From an uncultured Lachnotalea sp. (lineage in GTDB: Bacteria > Bacillota > Clostridia > Lachnospirales > Lachnospiraceae): a stretch of 33,230 nt of DNA. Below are positions 14,554 through 23,842 of this stretch, in pieces; the stretch's first letter is position 1; every line of letters starts with the position of its first letter. Made by a program: the position numbers and the translations under genes. The notes under the pieces are model-generated. The model was given only the letters and a program-made list of their open reading frames with translations. It did not search any database and had not been told where the DNA came from. The stretch lies in contig CAOKOS010000028.1 of the NCBI GenBank assembly GCA_948470255.1, positions 1-33,230 of the forward strand, in the 5' to 3' direction.

Positions 14554-15897
14554 ATGGCGGGGCTTTCAGATATGACAACGGGCAGTCCGACGAAGCTTTT
14601 ACTTCGCTTCGCAGTTCCCGCGATTGTCGGAAATATGGTGGAGCAGTTTTATATCCTGGCGGACAGGGCCATTGTCGGAAACCATGTGGGAGCGGGCGCT
14701 TTTTCCGCAGTGGGAGCCGCAGGGGAGCCGATTTTTATGTTTATGGCCCTTTTCATAGGGACCCAGACAGGAATCGGAATTTTGACGGCGCAACATTACG
14801 GGGCAGGGGATGAGGAGGGGGTGGCCAGTGTCATTCGGAATGGCGCTTATGTGGTCCTTTTGGAGGCAGCCGTTATGACTATGCTGGCTATGTTTCTTTC
14901 AGAACCGCTTTTGAGGGCTTTGGGAACGCCGGATGAGCTGATGGCGGATGCGGCCGCCTATATGAAGTTTTATTTGGCCGGACAGATATCCATTGCTGCC
15001 TGTTTTGCCGCTTTTCAGGTTCTCCGGGCGTTGGGGAATTCCAAAGTGCCGATGCTTATTGTCGTTTTCTCCAGTTTTATGAATATTGGCCTGGATTTAC
15101 TTTTCGTGACTGTGTTTTCTTTGGGGACGACAGGGGCGGCGCTGGCGAGTACCCTATCCCAGATAGCAGCGGCCATTCTCTGCCTGCTTTATGCATTTCG
15201 GGCAATTCCTTATTTTAAACAGGCATTTCAAAAACCGAAGCCGGACAAGAGTATGCTGATCAAAACAGTAAGGATTTCTCTGCCAGCAGGAGCACAGAAT
15301 GTTTTTGTCTATGCGTCGGGAAGTGTCCTTCAGCGGATCGTCAACAGTTTCGGAGTGACAGCCATTGGCGCATTTACAGCCACCAGCCAGACGGAATCAC
15401 TGATCCGTCACATTTATCTTGGTTTAGGTTCTGCTGTGGCGGCTTTTACGGGACAAAATATCGGCGCCGGGAATTTTCAGCGGGTGAAGCAGGGGGCTGG
15501 GGCTGCGGCAAAGCTTACTTTGATTTTTTCTTTAATCCTTACTACGTTTTTCTGGCTTTTTGGGAAAGCTTTTATGGGGCTTTTGGTAAATGATAAAGCT
15601 ATCGTAGATTTGGCGGCATCGGGGATTCGTATCAGCGGCTTGTTTTTCCTGTCTATGGGAGCCATGCAGGCGCTTCATCACTTTTTAAGCGGCGCGGGGG
15701 ATACGGTTTATCCCATGAAAAACAGCGGCATGGAAGGGGTGAGCCGTATCGGGCTGGCTCTCATCCTTACCGGGAACTCGGCAGCAGGTGTATGGGGAAT
15801 CTGGATTACGACAGGACTGGCATGGACGCTGGCGGCCCTGCTTTCTTTGAAAAGATATTTCAAGGGGACGTGGAGGGGCAAGCGCCTTGTGGGATAA
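14554..15897 (+). CDS. MATE family efflux transporter (second copy)
   Basis: The 447-residue protein has about 12 membrane segments. Near its N terminus is LRFAVPAIVGNMVEQFYILA and then DRAIVGNHVGAGAFSAVGAA, a typical MATE start; the second half has FTGQNIGAGNFQRV at the equivalent loop. It is only distantly similar to the pump at 1474-2805. It exports unknown compounds. I place the start at ATG 14554 with AGGAGAGG just upstream. A methyltransferase gene begins 14 bases after the stop, so it heads an operon. Confidence 0.93.
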   Translation: MAGLSDMTTGSPTKLLLRFAVPAIVGNMVEQFYILADRAIVGNHVGAGAFSAVGAAGEPIFMFMALFIGTQTGIGILTAQHYGAGDEEGVASVIRNGAYVVLLEAAVMTMLAMFLSEPLLRALGTPDELMADAAAYMKFYLAGQISIAACFAAFQVLRALGNSKVPMLIVVFSSFMNIGLDLLFVTVFSLGTTGAALASTLSQIAAAILCLLYAFRAIPYFKQAFQKPKPDKSMLIKTVRISLPAGAQNVFVYASGSVLQRIVNSFGVTAIGAFTATSQTESLIRHIYLGLGSAVAAFTGQNIGAGNFQRVKQGAGAAAKLTLIFSLILTTFFWLFGKAFMGLLVNDKAIVDLAASGIRISGLFFLSMGAMQALHHFLSGAGDTVYPMKNSGMEGVSRIGLALILTGNSAAGVWGIWITTGLAWTLAALLSLKRYFKGTWRGKRLVG

Positions 15898-15911
15898 GAC
15901 GGAAGGAGAAA

Positions 15912-16697
15912 ATGAGCTTGGAAAATATGGGGACAGAAGCATATACAGGTTTCGCAGCCGTTTATGACGATTTTATGGATAATGTGCCTTATGAAGCCTG
16001 GTGTGCATATTTGGTGGGGCTTTTGAAAGAATATGGATGCCGGGACGGCCTGGTGGCGGAGCTTGGCTGTGGGACGGGCAGCCTGACAGAGCTTTTGGAC
16101 TTGGCAGGTTATGATATGATTGGCATTGACAATTCAGAAGAAATGTTGGGGATAGCCATGGAAAAACAGGCGGCATCAGGAACGGATATTTTGTATCTTT
16201 TCCAGGACATGCGGGCTTTTGAGCTTTACGGCACAGTGGGCGCCATTGTCAGCATTTGCGATTCCATGAACTATATTACGGAATATCAGGATTTCGTGCA
16301 GGTGCTCTGCCTGGTCAATAATTATCTGGAACCAGGCGGTGTGTTTATTTTTGACTTGAATACAGAATATAAGTACCAGGAACTTTTGGGAGAGAAAACC
16401 ATCGCGGAAAACAGGAAAGACAAAAGTTTTATTTGGGAGAATTACTACGATGAAGAAAGCGGTATCAATGAATATGGACTGACTCTTTTTGTAAAAGAAG
16501 AGAGGGGGCTTTACCGGAAGTATGAGGAATTTCACTATCAGCGGGCATATTCACTGGATGAAATAAAGGCAGCGTTTTCAGAGGCGGGTATGGAATTTGT
16601 GGCTGCTTACGATGCCTTTACGAGGAATCCGCCGGAAGAAAAGAGCGAGCGGATATATGTGGTGGGACGGGAGCATGAGAAAATAAAAGCGGAATAA
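15912..16697 (+). CDS. Class I SAM-dependent methyltransferase
   Basis: The 261-residue protein has the Rossmann-fold SAM site: VAELGCGTGSLTELL (motif I, about residue 49), the acidic end of strand 2 in DMIGIDNSEEML, and LEPGGVFIFDLNT (post-motif region). After the core come beta strands, LTLFVKEERGLYRKYEEFHY, as in the YqeM-like small-molecule methyltransferases found near DNA replication or tRNA genes in Firmicutes. The substrate is unknown. GGAAGGAG precedes the ATG. It sits between the MATE gene and hslO (60-base gap) in one direction. Confidence 0.88.
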   Translation: MSLENMGTEAYTGFAAVYDDFMDNVPYEAWCAYLVGLLKEYGCRDGLVAELGCGTGSLTELLDLAGYDMIGIDNSEEMLGIAMEKQAASGTDILYLFQDMRAFELYGTVGAIVSICDSMNYITEYQDFVQVLCLVNNYLEPGGVFIFDLNTEYKYQELLGEKTIAENRKDKSFIWENYYDEESGINEYGLTLFVKEERGLYRKYEEFHYQRAYSLDEIKAAFSEAGMEFVAAYDAFTRNPPEEKSERIYVVGREHEKIKAE

Positions 16698-16757
16698 AAT
16701 ATGCGGGGATTCCCACACAGGAACAGGGCAGATCATGAAAAGGAGAACAGGAGAATC

Positions 16758-17675
16758 ATGGAAGGAAAAAGAACAGAAAATAGAACAGGGGATTATATCA
16801 TCCGGGCTACGGCGGCAGGGGGGCAGGTCAGGGCCTTTGCCATCACTTCAAGAGAGATGGCAGAGGAAGCCAGGAGGCGCCATAATACAAGCCCGGTGGC
16901 TACGGCGGCGCTGGGGCGCCTTCTTTCGGCAGGGGCCATGATGGGGGTTATGATGAAGGGGGAAAAAGATGTGCTGACTCTTCGGATTCAGGGAGACGGC
17001 CCCATCGGAGGAATCACGGTCACTGCCAGGCAGAATGGAGAGGTAAAAGGCTGTGTGGTGAATCCAGAAGTTCTTCTCCATGCCAGGGCAGATGGGAAAC
17101 TGGATGTGGCAGGGGCCGTGGGCAGGGGGACTTTGACGGTGATACGCGACATTGGCCTTAAGGAGCCTTATTCCGGGCAGATTGATCTCGTGAGTGGAGA
17201 AATAGCAGAAGATCTTACCTATTATTATGCACTTTCGGAACAGACTCCCTCTTCTGTGGCATTGGGGGTGCTTATGAACCGGGAAAATACGGTACGCCAG
17301 GCAGGCGGTTTTATGATCCAGCTTATGCCTGAGGCAGGAGAGGAGCTGATCAGCGGACTGGAAAAACGTTTGGCAAAAATCAGTTCAGTGACGTCTTTTC
17401 TGGATAGAGGAGAAACTCCGGAAACCATGCTTTCCCATATATTTGAGGGCCTGGGCCTGGAAATCCTGGAAAGGATTCCGACGCGGTTTTTCTGCGACTG
17501 TTCCAGAGAGCGTGTGAGAAAGGCGCTTATCAGTGTGGGAAAGGCGGAGCTGGAGGAGATGATCGTATCTGGCCAACCGGCAGAAGTTTCCTGCCATTTC
17601 TGCAATGAGCAGTATCAGTTTGATACGCTGGAGCTGAAAGAGATTCTCAAAGAGGTAGAAGGCCAGGAAGCATGA
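16758..17675 (+). CDS. hslO: Hsp33 redox-regulated chaperone
   Basis: The 305-residue protein matches Hsp33 throughout: GDYIIRATAAGGQVRAFAI at the N terminus, the conserved SPVATAALGRLLSAGAMMG, and the C-terminal redox switch with Cys246-Asp-Cys248 and Cys279-x-x-Cys282 separated by 30 residues, the normal CxC/CxxC zinc site. Reduced Hsp33 holds zinc and is inactive; oxidation releases zinc and turns it into a holdase. It acts in the cytoplasm. The chosen ATG has AGGAG 4 bases upstream; the longer frame from 16701 lacks a family-like N terminus. It ends the MATE-methyltransferase-hslO run. Confidence 0.95.
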   Translation: MEGKRTENRTGDYIIRATAAGGQVRAFAITSREMAEEARRRHNTSPVATAALGRLLSAGAMMGVMMKGEKDVLTLRIQGDGPIGGITVTARQNGEVKGCVVNPEVLLHARADGKLDVAGAVGRGTLTVIRDIGLKEPYSGQIDLVSGEIAEDLTYYYALSEQTPSSVALGVLMNRENTVRQAGGFMIQLMPEAGEELISGLEKRLAKISSVTSFLDRGETPETMLSHIFEGLGLEILERIPTRFFCDCSRERVRKALISVGKAELEEMIVSGQPAEVSCHFCNEQYQFDTLELKEILKEVEGQEA

Positions 17676-17795
17676 TTCGTTAAAGGCCCTGCCATAAGTG
17701 GGTATCTGGGATTCAGATGCTGTTTGTGAGAGAATAATTACCAAATATTGTACCGAAAAATATACAAAAATTATAAAAAATGGCAAAAAAATAGT

Positions 17796-17823
17796 TTGCG
17801 GACAGATCATTCTATGCTATACT
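17796..17823 (+). promoter_or_regulatory. Promoter of ppdK
   Basis: TGC-TATACT (17815-17823) is an extended -10; TTGCGG lies 16 bases upstream (17796-17801). An A/T-rich tract (17740-17790) just upstream could act as an UP element. The start codon is 63 bases further. Confidence 0.6.
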
Positions 17824-17885
17824 AAAACCAGCAGGTGGGCCAGCCTGTCAGTTAATGTCTAAAAATACAGGAGGGAGTTAGAAAC

Positions 17886-20519
17886 ATGGCAAAATGGGTA
17901 TATTTGTTTAAAGAAGGAAATGCAGATATGCGGAACCTTCTTGGCGGTAAGGGTGCAAACCTGGCAGAGATGACTAACCTGGGACTTCCGATCCCCCAGG
18001 GATTTACAGTGACGACAGAAGCATGTACAGATTATTACAACAGTGGAAAAAAGATTACAGAAGAAATCCAGGGGCAGATTTTCGAGGCCCTGAAATGGCT
18101 GGAAGGAGAAAACGGCAAACAGTTTGGAGACACAGAGAATCCGCTCCTGGTATCTGTCCGTTCCGGCGCCAGGGCTTCCATGCCTGGTATGATGGATACG
18201 ATTCTGAATCTGGGACTCAATGATGTTTCGGTGGAAGGGTTTGCAAAGAAAACTGGAAACCCCAGATTTGCATATGATTCCTACAGAAGATTTATCCAGA
18301 TGTTCTCCGATGTGGTTATGGAAGTGCCCAAGTCCTTCTTTGAGAAGATTATTGATGAGGTCAAGACAGCAAAAGGCGTTCATTTTGATACGGAGCTGAC
18401 TGCAGAGGATTTAAAAGATCTGGTTTCCAGGTTCAAAGCTGTTTATAAAGAGGCTATGGGCGGCCAGGACTTCCCTCAGGATCCCAGGGTTCAGCTTATG
18501 GAGGCTGTAAAAGCCGTGTTCCGTTCCTGGGACAACCCCCGCGCCATTGTTTACAGAAGAATGAATGATATCCCCGGCGACTGGGGTACCGCGGTCAATG
18601 TTCAGACCATGGTATTTGGAAATATGAGCAATACCTCTGGTACAGGTGTTGCCTTTACAAGAAATCCTTCCACCGGTGAGAAGGGGATTTACGGCGAGTA
18701 CCTGATCAATGCCCAGGGTGAAGATGTGGTGGCAGGTGTCAGGACGCCTCAACCGATCACAAAACTGGAAGAGGATCTTCCCAAATGTTACCGTCAGTTT
18801 ATGGAGATTGCCAATAAACTGGAAGACCATTACTGCGATATGCAGGACATGGAATTTACCATCCAGGAAGGACAGCTTTTCTTCCTCCAGACAAGAAACG
18901 GAAAGAGGACGGCTCCCGCTGCCATTCAGATTGCATGTGATCTGGTGGATGAAGGAAAGATCACACCGGAAGAGGCCGTATGCCGTATTGAAGCCAAGTC
19001 TCTGGATCAGCTCCTCCATCCCACTTTCGACCCTGCGGCCCTGAAAGCAGGAGAGGTAATCGGCAGTGCGCTTCCCGCGTCGCCCGGCGCTGCCGCAGGC
19101 AAAGTTTATTTCACGGCGGAAGATGCAAAGAATGCCCACGAGAAGGGTGAAAGAGTCATCCTTGTCCGTCTGGAAACTTCTCCGGAAGACATCGAGGGTA
19201 TGCATGCGGCGGAAGGTATCCTGACTGTCCGCGGCGGTATGACTTCTCACGCAGCTGTAGTTGCCCGTGGTATGGGGACCTGCTGCGTATCAGGATGCGG
19301 TGACATCAAGATCAATGAAGAAGAAAAGCAATTCGTGCTGGGCGGATATACCTTCACAGAAGGAGATTATATTTCCCTGGACGGTACCACCGGCAAGATT
19401 TATAAAGGTGATATTCAGACAGTAGAGGCTTCCGTGGGCGGAAACTTTGGCCGTATTATGCGCTGGGCAGACCAGTACCGCAAACTCCAGGTTCGTACAA
19501 ATGCAGATACTCCTACGGATACGGAGAATGCAGTGAAGCTGGGCGCTGAAGGCATCGGCCTGTGCCGGACAGAGCATATGTTTTTTGAGCCTGACAGGAT
19601 TCCGAAGATCCGTAAGATGATCCTGTCTGATACGGTGGAGGCAAGAGAAGCGGCGCTCAATGAGCTGATTCCTTTCCAGAAGGAAGACTTTAAAGCAATG
19701 TATAAAGCGCTTAAGGGCCGTCCCATGACAGTCCGTTATCTGGATCCGCCGCTCCATGAGTTTATTCCCACAGATCCTGAGGATATCAAGGCTCTGGCAG
19801 AGGATATGGGATTGACTGCTGAGCAGGTGCAGGCAAAGTGCGACGAACTTCATGAGTTCAACCCGATGATGGGCCATCGCGGCTGCCGCCTGGCTGTGAC
19901 GTATCCGGAGATTGCAAAGATGCAGACAAGGGCCATCATTGAGGCCGCCATCGAAGTAAAGGACGAGATGGGCTACGACATTGTTCCTGAGATGATGATT
20001 CCTCTGGTAGGCGAGAAGAAAGAGTTAAAATACGTAAAGAATGTGGTCATTGCCACTGCTGAAGAAGTGATGAAGGAAAAAGGCGCTTACATTAATTACC
20101 ATGTGGGTACCATGATCGAGATTCCCAGGGCGGCTCTGACTGCAGACCAGATTGCAGAAGAAGCAGAGTTTTTCTCCTTTGGAACGAATGACCTGACTCA
20201 GATGACCTTTGGTTTCTCACGTGATGACGCCGGAAAGTTCCTGCCTTCCTATTATGAAAACAAGATTTATGAGTCTGATCCTTTCGCAAAACTGGATCAG
20301 GAAGGCGTTGGCCAGCTGGTGGCCATGGCTTCCAAGAAGGGACGCAAGGCGAATCCCAATCTGAAGATCGGTATCTGTGGCGAGCATGGCGGCGATCCCA
20401 GTTCCGTGGAGTTCTGCCATAAGATCGGCCTGAATTATGTGTCCTGTTCACCGTTCCGTGTACCGATTGCAAGACTTGCGGCAGCACAGGCGGCTATTAA
20501 TAATAGAGAAGGAAAGTAG
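17886..20519 (+). CDS. ppdK: Pyruvate, phosphate dikinase
   Basis: The 877-residue enzyme interconverts pyruvate, ATP and phosphate with PEP, AMP and pyrophosphate. Clostridia use it in glycolysis to save energy and in PEP formation. The N-terminal ATP-grasp domain starts MAKWVYLFKEGNADMRNLLG. The phosphohistidine is His455 in GMTSHAAVVARG, and the PEP domain ends with ICGEHGG, whose Cys831 is the catalytic cysteine. Both numbers equal those known for the Clostridium symbiosum enzyme, so length and register are conserved. AGGAGG lies 11 bases before the ATG. It is a single gene with its own promoter and terminator; the usual regulator (PDRP) is not adjacent. Confidence 0.98.
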   Translation: MAKWVYLFKEGNADMRNLLGGKGANLAEMTNLGLPIPQGFTVTTEACTDYYNSGKKITEEIQGQIFEALKWLEGENGKQFGDTENPLLVSVRSGARASMPGMMDTILNLGLNDVSVEGFAKKTGNPRFAYDSYRRFIQMFSDVVMEVPKSFFEKIIDEVKTAKGVHFDTELTAEDLKDLVSRFKAVYKEAMGGQDFPQDPRVQLMEAVKAVFRSWDNPRAIVYRRMNDIPGDWGTAVNVQTMVFGNMSNTSGTGVAFTRNPSTGEKGIYGEYLINAQGEDVVAGVRTPQPITKLEEDLPKCYRQFMEIANKLEDHYCDMQDMEFTIQEGQLFFLQTRNGKRTAPAAIQIACDLVDEGKITPEEAVCRIEAKSLDQLLHPTFDPAALKAGEVIGSALPASPGAAAGKVYFTAEDAKNAHEKGERVILVRLETSPEDIEGMHAAEGILTVRGGMTSHAAVVARGMGTCCVSGCGDIKINEEEKQFVLGGYTFTEGDYISLDGTTGKIYKGDIQTVEASVGGNFGRIMRWADQYRKLQVRTNADTPTDTENAVKLGAEGIGLCRTEHMFFEPDRIPKIRKMILSDTVEAREAALNELIPFQKEDFKAMYKALKGRPMTVRYLDPPLHEFIPTDPEDIKALAEDMGLTAEQVQAKCDELHEFNPMMGHRGCRLAVTYPEIAKMQTRAIIEAAIEVKDEMGYDIVPEMMIPLVGEKKELKYVKNVVIATAEEVMKEKGAYINYHVGTMIEIPRAALTADQIAEEAEFFSFGTNDLTQMTFGFSRDDAGKFLPSYYENKIYESDPFAKLDQEGVGQLVAMASKKGRKANPNLKIGICGEHGGDPSSVEFCHKIGLNYVSCSPFRVPIARLAAAQAAINNREGK

Positions 20520-20545
20520 GATATACTTTGATTTTGCGATAGATT

Positions 20546-20565
20546 ACCAGCAGGCGCTGGTTTTT
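20546..20565 (+). terminator. Intrinsic terminator of ppdK
   Basis: ACCAGC and GCTGGT pair around AGGC and lead straight into TTTT, 27 bases after the ppdK stop. The stem is short but GC-rich. Confidence 0.6.
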
Positions 20566-20617
20566 CGCAGGACAAACGTGACTATCTGAGAGAAGGACAG
20601 TTGTGTATAATTTAAAT

Positions 20618-20651
20618 AGGGAATCCCGTCTTTTATGAGGCGGGATTCTCT
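20618..20651 (+). repeat. Hairpin without T tract downstream of ppdK
   Basis: AGGGAATCCCGTC and GGCGGGATTCTCT form about 13 pairs with G-U pairs, around a loop of T/A. It lies 8 bases after a TATAAT sequence and is not followed by a T run, so it may be a backup terminator or part of a short RNA. Confidence 0.5.
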
Positions 20652-20724
20652 GTTGGACAGAAGTACAATCCGATATTATGACTCAGCCGGGAAAAAGAGC
20701 AAAATATATTGGTAATTGGATATT

Positions 20725-20791
20725 TTTTGCTTATTAAACAGGAAAAATATGCCGATATATTTTGAAGATATTATGCGGAAAATAAGCAAAA
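20725..20791. repeat. Spaced inverted repeat around the receptor promoter
   Basis: TTTTGCTTATT (20725-20735) and AATAAGCAAAA (20781-20791) are perfect 11-base inverted copies 45 bases apart. They flank the sigma-28-like -10, which suggests a regulator binding two half-sites or a DNA loop. The binding protein is unknown. Confidence 0.5.
20735..20758 (+). promoter_or_regulatory. Sigma-28 (SigD/FliA)-like promoter of the chemotaxis receptor
   Basis: GCCGATAT (20751-20758) matches the motility-sigma -10 perfectly. A TAAA lies 12 bases upstream, closer than the usual 14-16, so the -35 half is imperfect. Its position, about 100 bases before a methyl-accepting chemotaxis gene, fits the known sigma-28 regulon. 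Confidence 0.5.
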
Positions 20792-20859
20792 TGGTAAATG
20801 ATAGTTATTTTCCACAAACTGCAGTTGCGGGCAATAGAACATAAAAGGGGAACAGAGAC

Positions 20860-22557
20860 ATGATTAACTACATACGGAATTTAAAAATCAGGTTAAAGCT
20901 TTATATCCTTATAGGAGTTGCGCTGATTGGCATGCTTATTATCGGCGGTATGTCATTCTCTCTTATGAGCCGGATAAACGATATGACAAATGATATTTCA
21001 ACAAGTTGGCTTCCCAGCATTGATACGGCAAGGGAGCTGACCAATACCCTTTCTAATATCCGTCTTAATGAACTGGGGTATCTTACCGCAATTTCTGACG
21101 ATGTAGAAGAATCCAGCCTTCAGTACCTCCAAAAGGAAAAAGAAACTATGGATACCCTTTTGGCCACATATAAGGAATTAATTGATGAAGAAGAAAGGGA
21201 TTTCTATGACAATGCAATGAATCTCTGGACTCAGTATAATAAAGCGGATGAAGAAATGATGGCGTTAGCCGGGCAGGGCCACACCGAGGAGGCGCGTAGC
21301 ATCCTGGAGGGCGAATGTGTAGAACTTTATAATTCTTTAAACAGCGCCTTCCAAGATATTGTTATCTACAATACAGAAGGCAGTGATGCTGCAACAGAGG
21401 AAAGCTCTTTCCTTTACAGGACTGCTATCTGTGTGATGGCGGCAGTTATCATTGTTATTATCCTTGTGGGGGTATTTTTCTCATTTGTTATTATACGTCT
21501 CATCAGGACGCCCATTTCCGAAATCGAGAATGCCGCTATCAAAATGGCAGAGGGCGATTTAGATGTGGAGATTTCCTATACCTCTAAGGATGAACTGGGT
21601 GTTCTCGCTGAGCAGGTACGCAGACTGATTCATAAGCTTCGCGTTATTATTGATGATGAGAATAAATTCCTTGCTAAAATGGCTGCCGGAGATTTTACGG
21701 TGGATTCTATCTGTGAAGAAGAATATACAGGAGGATTTTATCCGCTGCTCATTTCTTTCCGGGGCATTGCAGAAAAACTCAATGATACGATGCTGCAAAT
21801 CAGCCAAAGTTCCTCTCAGGTTGCAAGCGGATCAGAACAGGTATCCAATGGCGCCCAGGCCCTTTCCCAGGGAGCAACCGAGCAGGCAAGCTCCGTGCAG
21901 GAACTGGCCGCCTCCATCAGTGAAATTTCCAACAGGGTGAATGAGAACGCAGACAATGCACGGCAGGCCAACGCAATGGCAGACAGTGTCAGCACGGAAA
22001 TGAACGTAAGCAATGAAAAGATGCAGCAGATGATACAGGCAATGGGGGATATCAGTGACTGCTCCAGCGAAATCGGAAAAATCATTAAGACCATTGAAGA
22101 TATTGCGTTCCAGACAAACATTCTTGCTCTTAATGCTGCCGTAGAGGCCGCCAGGGCAGGCACTGCCGGTAAAGGGTTTGCCGTAGTAGCCGATGAAGTC
22201 CGTAATCTGGCAAGCAAGAGCGCAGAGGCCTCCAATAATACCTCTGTTTTGATTGAAAATTCATTAAAGGCAGTGGAAAACGGAACTCAGATTGCCGGCG
22301 ATACAGCTGAGTCTCTGCTTCAGGCAGTAAACGCAGTAAACGAAATGGCAGGCATTATCGGGCAGATTTCAGAGGCCAGCGGCAATCAGGCGGATGCCAT
22401 CTCCCAGATTACCGTGGGGATTGACCAGATTTCCAGTGTTGTACAGACAAATTCGGCAACTGCGGAAGAAAGCGCGGCTGCAAGTGAAGAACTGTCCAGC
22501 CAGTCACAGCTTATGAAGAGCCTTGTGGGAAGGTTTAAACTAAAAAGCGATTTTTAG
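20860..22557 (+). CDS. Methyl-accepting chemotaxis protein
   Basis: The 565-residue receptor has a first membrane helix (about 12-33), an extracellular four-helix-bundle-type sensor domain (about 35-185), a second helix (about 188-212), a HAMP linker (about 213-265), and a long cytoplasmic signalling coiled coil. The hairpin tip, [20 protein letters not shown], is the conserved CheA/CheW-contact region. The ligand is unknown. There is no C-terminal CheR-docking pentapeptide; it ends [13 protein letters not shown] lies 9 bases before the ATG. It is a single gene with a sigma-28-like promoter and a strong terminator, and no other chemotaxis or flagellar gene is in the window. Confidence 0.96.
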   Translation: MINYIRNLKIRLKLYILIGVALIGMLIIGGMSFSLMSRINDMTNDISTSWLPSIDTARELTNTLSNIRLNELGYLTAISDDVEESSLQYLQKEKETMDTLLATYKELIDEEERDFYDNAMNLWTQYNKADEEMMALAGQGHTEEARSILEGECVELYNSLNSAFQDIVIYNTEGSDAATEESSFLYRTAICVMAAVIIVIILVGVFFSFVIIRLIRTPISEIENAAIKMAEGDLDVEISYTSKDELGVLAEQVRRLIHKLRVIIDDENKFLAKMAAGDFTVDSICEEEYTGGFYPLLISFRGIAEKLNDTMLQISQSSSQVASGSEQVSNGAQALSQGATEQASSVQELAASISEISNRVNENADNARQANAMADSVSTEMNVSNEKMQQMIQAMGDISDCSSEIGKIIKTIEDIAFQTNILALNAAVEAARAGTAGKGFAVVADEVRNLASKSAEASNNTSVLIENSLKAVENGTQIAGDTAESLLQAVNAVNEMAGIIGQISEASGNQADAISQITVGIDQISSVVQTNSATAEESAAASEELSSQSQLMKSLVGRFKLKSDF

Positions 22558-22587
22558 TACACAATGTGCAGTTTATAAAACAAAGAG

Positions 22588-22629
22588 ACGCTGTAAATGC
22601 CATGTTTATAGGTATTACAGCGTTTTTTT
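22588..22629 (+). terminator. Intrinsic terminator of the chemotaxis receptor
   Basis: ACGCTGTAA and TTACAGCGT form a perfect nine-pair stem, extended imperfectly towards the loop, followed by seven T residues. Confidence 0.88.
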
Positions 22630-22654
22630 GCCGTCGGGCTTCTTACTGTCGATG

Positions 22655-22676
22655 AAAAGGGCATATATGCTCTTTT
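22655..22676. promoter_or_regulatory. 22-base palindrome upstream of the sugar kinase
   Basis: AAAAGGGCATATATGCTCTTTT is an inverted repeat with a single G-T pair. It could be an operator or a hairpin; it lies about 160 bases before the kinase gene. Confidence 0.4.
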
Positions 22677-22760
22677 CTATCATTATGGCAGATATTCTGA
22701 AGTACGGCGGAGAATTACCAGAAAAAATATACAGATAAATTAGGGATTAGGTGGAAAAAT

Positions 22761-22780
22761 ATTTTACGGCATGGTAAAAT
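22761..22780. promoter_or_regulatory. Candidate operator before the sugar kinase
   Basis: ATTTTAC and GTAAAAT flank GGCATG. A further ATTTTAC half-site (22809-22815) lies just before the ribosome site of the kinase. The arrangement resembles a repressor binding region, but the protein is unknown. Confidence 0.35.
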
Positions 22781-22834
22781 CATAAAAGCAGGCAGATTAT
22801 GCCATGGATATTTTACATAAGGAGGGGCAATGCG

Positions 22835-23842
22835 ATGGAAGGAATTGCAGTTGCAGGAACTTTGGTGGTTGATACGATTAAGATGATAGACGGATACCCG
22901 GAAAAGGGGATGTTGGCGGATATCAGTAAAGTCAGCCGCGGAATCGGAGGCTGTGCTGCCACTACAGCTTATGCAGTGAAAATACTGGACCAGTCCATTC
23001 CCATCAAAAGCATCAGCCTGGTGGGCGATGACGACAATGGGGATTATATCGTGGGGCGGTTGGCCGGCTATGGGATTGATACAAAAGGAATCCGTAAAGC
23101 CGAAGGTGCAGTGACATCCTTTTCCGACGTGATGACAGTGGAAAGTACGGGAGAGAGAACCTTTTTCCATGACAGAGGAGCCTGCCGTCTGTTTTCAGCG
23201 GAGCATGTGGATTTGGATACTTTAGATGTAAAGCTCATGCTGCTGGGATATGGAGGGCTTTTGGACAGCATGAACCAGCCAGACGGGGAATACGGGACAG
23301 CCATGGCTAGGTTTCTTCATGATGTGAAGAAAAAAGGCGTTCAGACAGCCATGGATGTGGCCAGTACCAGGGATGAAGCGGAGATGCAGCGGCTGGTGAT
23401 TCCTTCTTTAAAATATACGGATCATCTTATTGTCAATGAAATGGAAGGGGGTATGATTGCAGGTATCCCGGCCAGGAAGCCGGATGGAAGCCTGGACAGA
23501 GAGGCGCTTCCAGCCATTTGCCGGAAGATTAAAGAGCTTGGCGTGACGGGATGGGCTGTGATTCATGCGCCGGAGATGGGGTGTGCCATAGATGAGCGGG
23601 GAGAGTATGTGGAAGTACCGTCTTTGAACCTGCCGGAAGGCTACATTGTGGGAGCAGTAGGGGCCGGAGACTGTTTCTGTGCCGGGGTTTTGTATTCCAT
23701 ATATAAAGGGCTCCCTGTAAAAGAAGCCCTTCAGATAGGCGCGGCATCGGCTGCCGCCAATCTTTCCGCCGGAGATGCCATCAGCGGCCTGCGGCCTATA
23801 TCGGGGCTTAAGGAGCTGTATGAAAAATACGGCGTAAAATAA
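22835..23842 (+). CDS. PfkB family carbohydrate kinase
   Basis: The 335-residue kinase has the ribokinase/PfkB fold. Near the N terminus is GTLVVDTIKMIDGYPEKG, then GIGGCAATTAYAVKIL, the first PfkB signature, and near the C terminus GAVGAGDCFCAGVLYSIYKG, the second signature with the anion hole and catalytic Asp. It phosphorylates a sugar or nucleoside; the substrate is not readable. AAGGAGGGG lies 7 bases before the ATG; a longer in-frame start lacks a site. Its stop directly abuts the stop of the SGNH hydrolase on the other strand. Confidence 0.9.
   Translation: MEGIAVAGTLVVDTIKMIDGYPEKGMLADISKVSRGIGGCAATTAYAVKILDQSIPIKSISLVGDDDNGDYIVGRLAGYGIDTKGIRKAEGAVTSFSDVMTVESTGERTFFHDRGACRLFSAEHVDLDTLDVKLMLLGYGGLLDSMNQPDGEYGTAMARFLHDVKKKGVQTAMDVASTRDEAEMQRLVIPSLKYTDHLIVNEMEGGMIAGIPARKPDGSLDREALPAICRKIKELGVTGWAVIHAPEMGCAIDERGEYVEVPSLNLPEGYIVGAVGAGDCFCAGVLYSIYKGLPVKEALQIGAASAAANLSAGDAISGLRPISGLKELYEKYGVK

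Larger units (their letters stand above)
20520..20859. other. Gene-free stretch between ppdK and the chemotaxis receptor
   Basis: These 340 bases contain the ppdK terminator, a second hairpin at 20618-20651, a lone TATAAT at 20605-20610, a spaced inverted repeat (20725-20735 and 20781-20791), and a sigma-28-like -10. No coding region is visible. Confidence 0.65.

Noticed and set aside
18411-19877. Long minus-strand frames inside ppdK
   Set aside because: They are antisense shadows produced by codon bias of ppdK; the sense protein is conserved along its full length.
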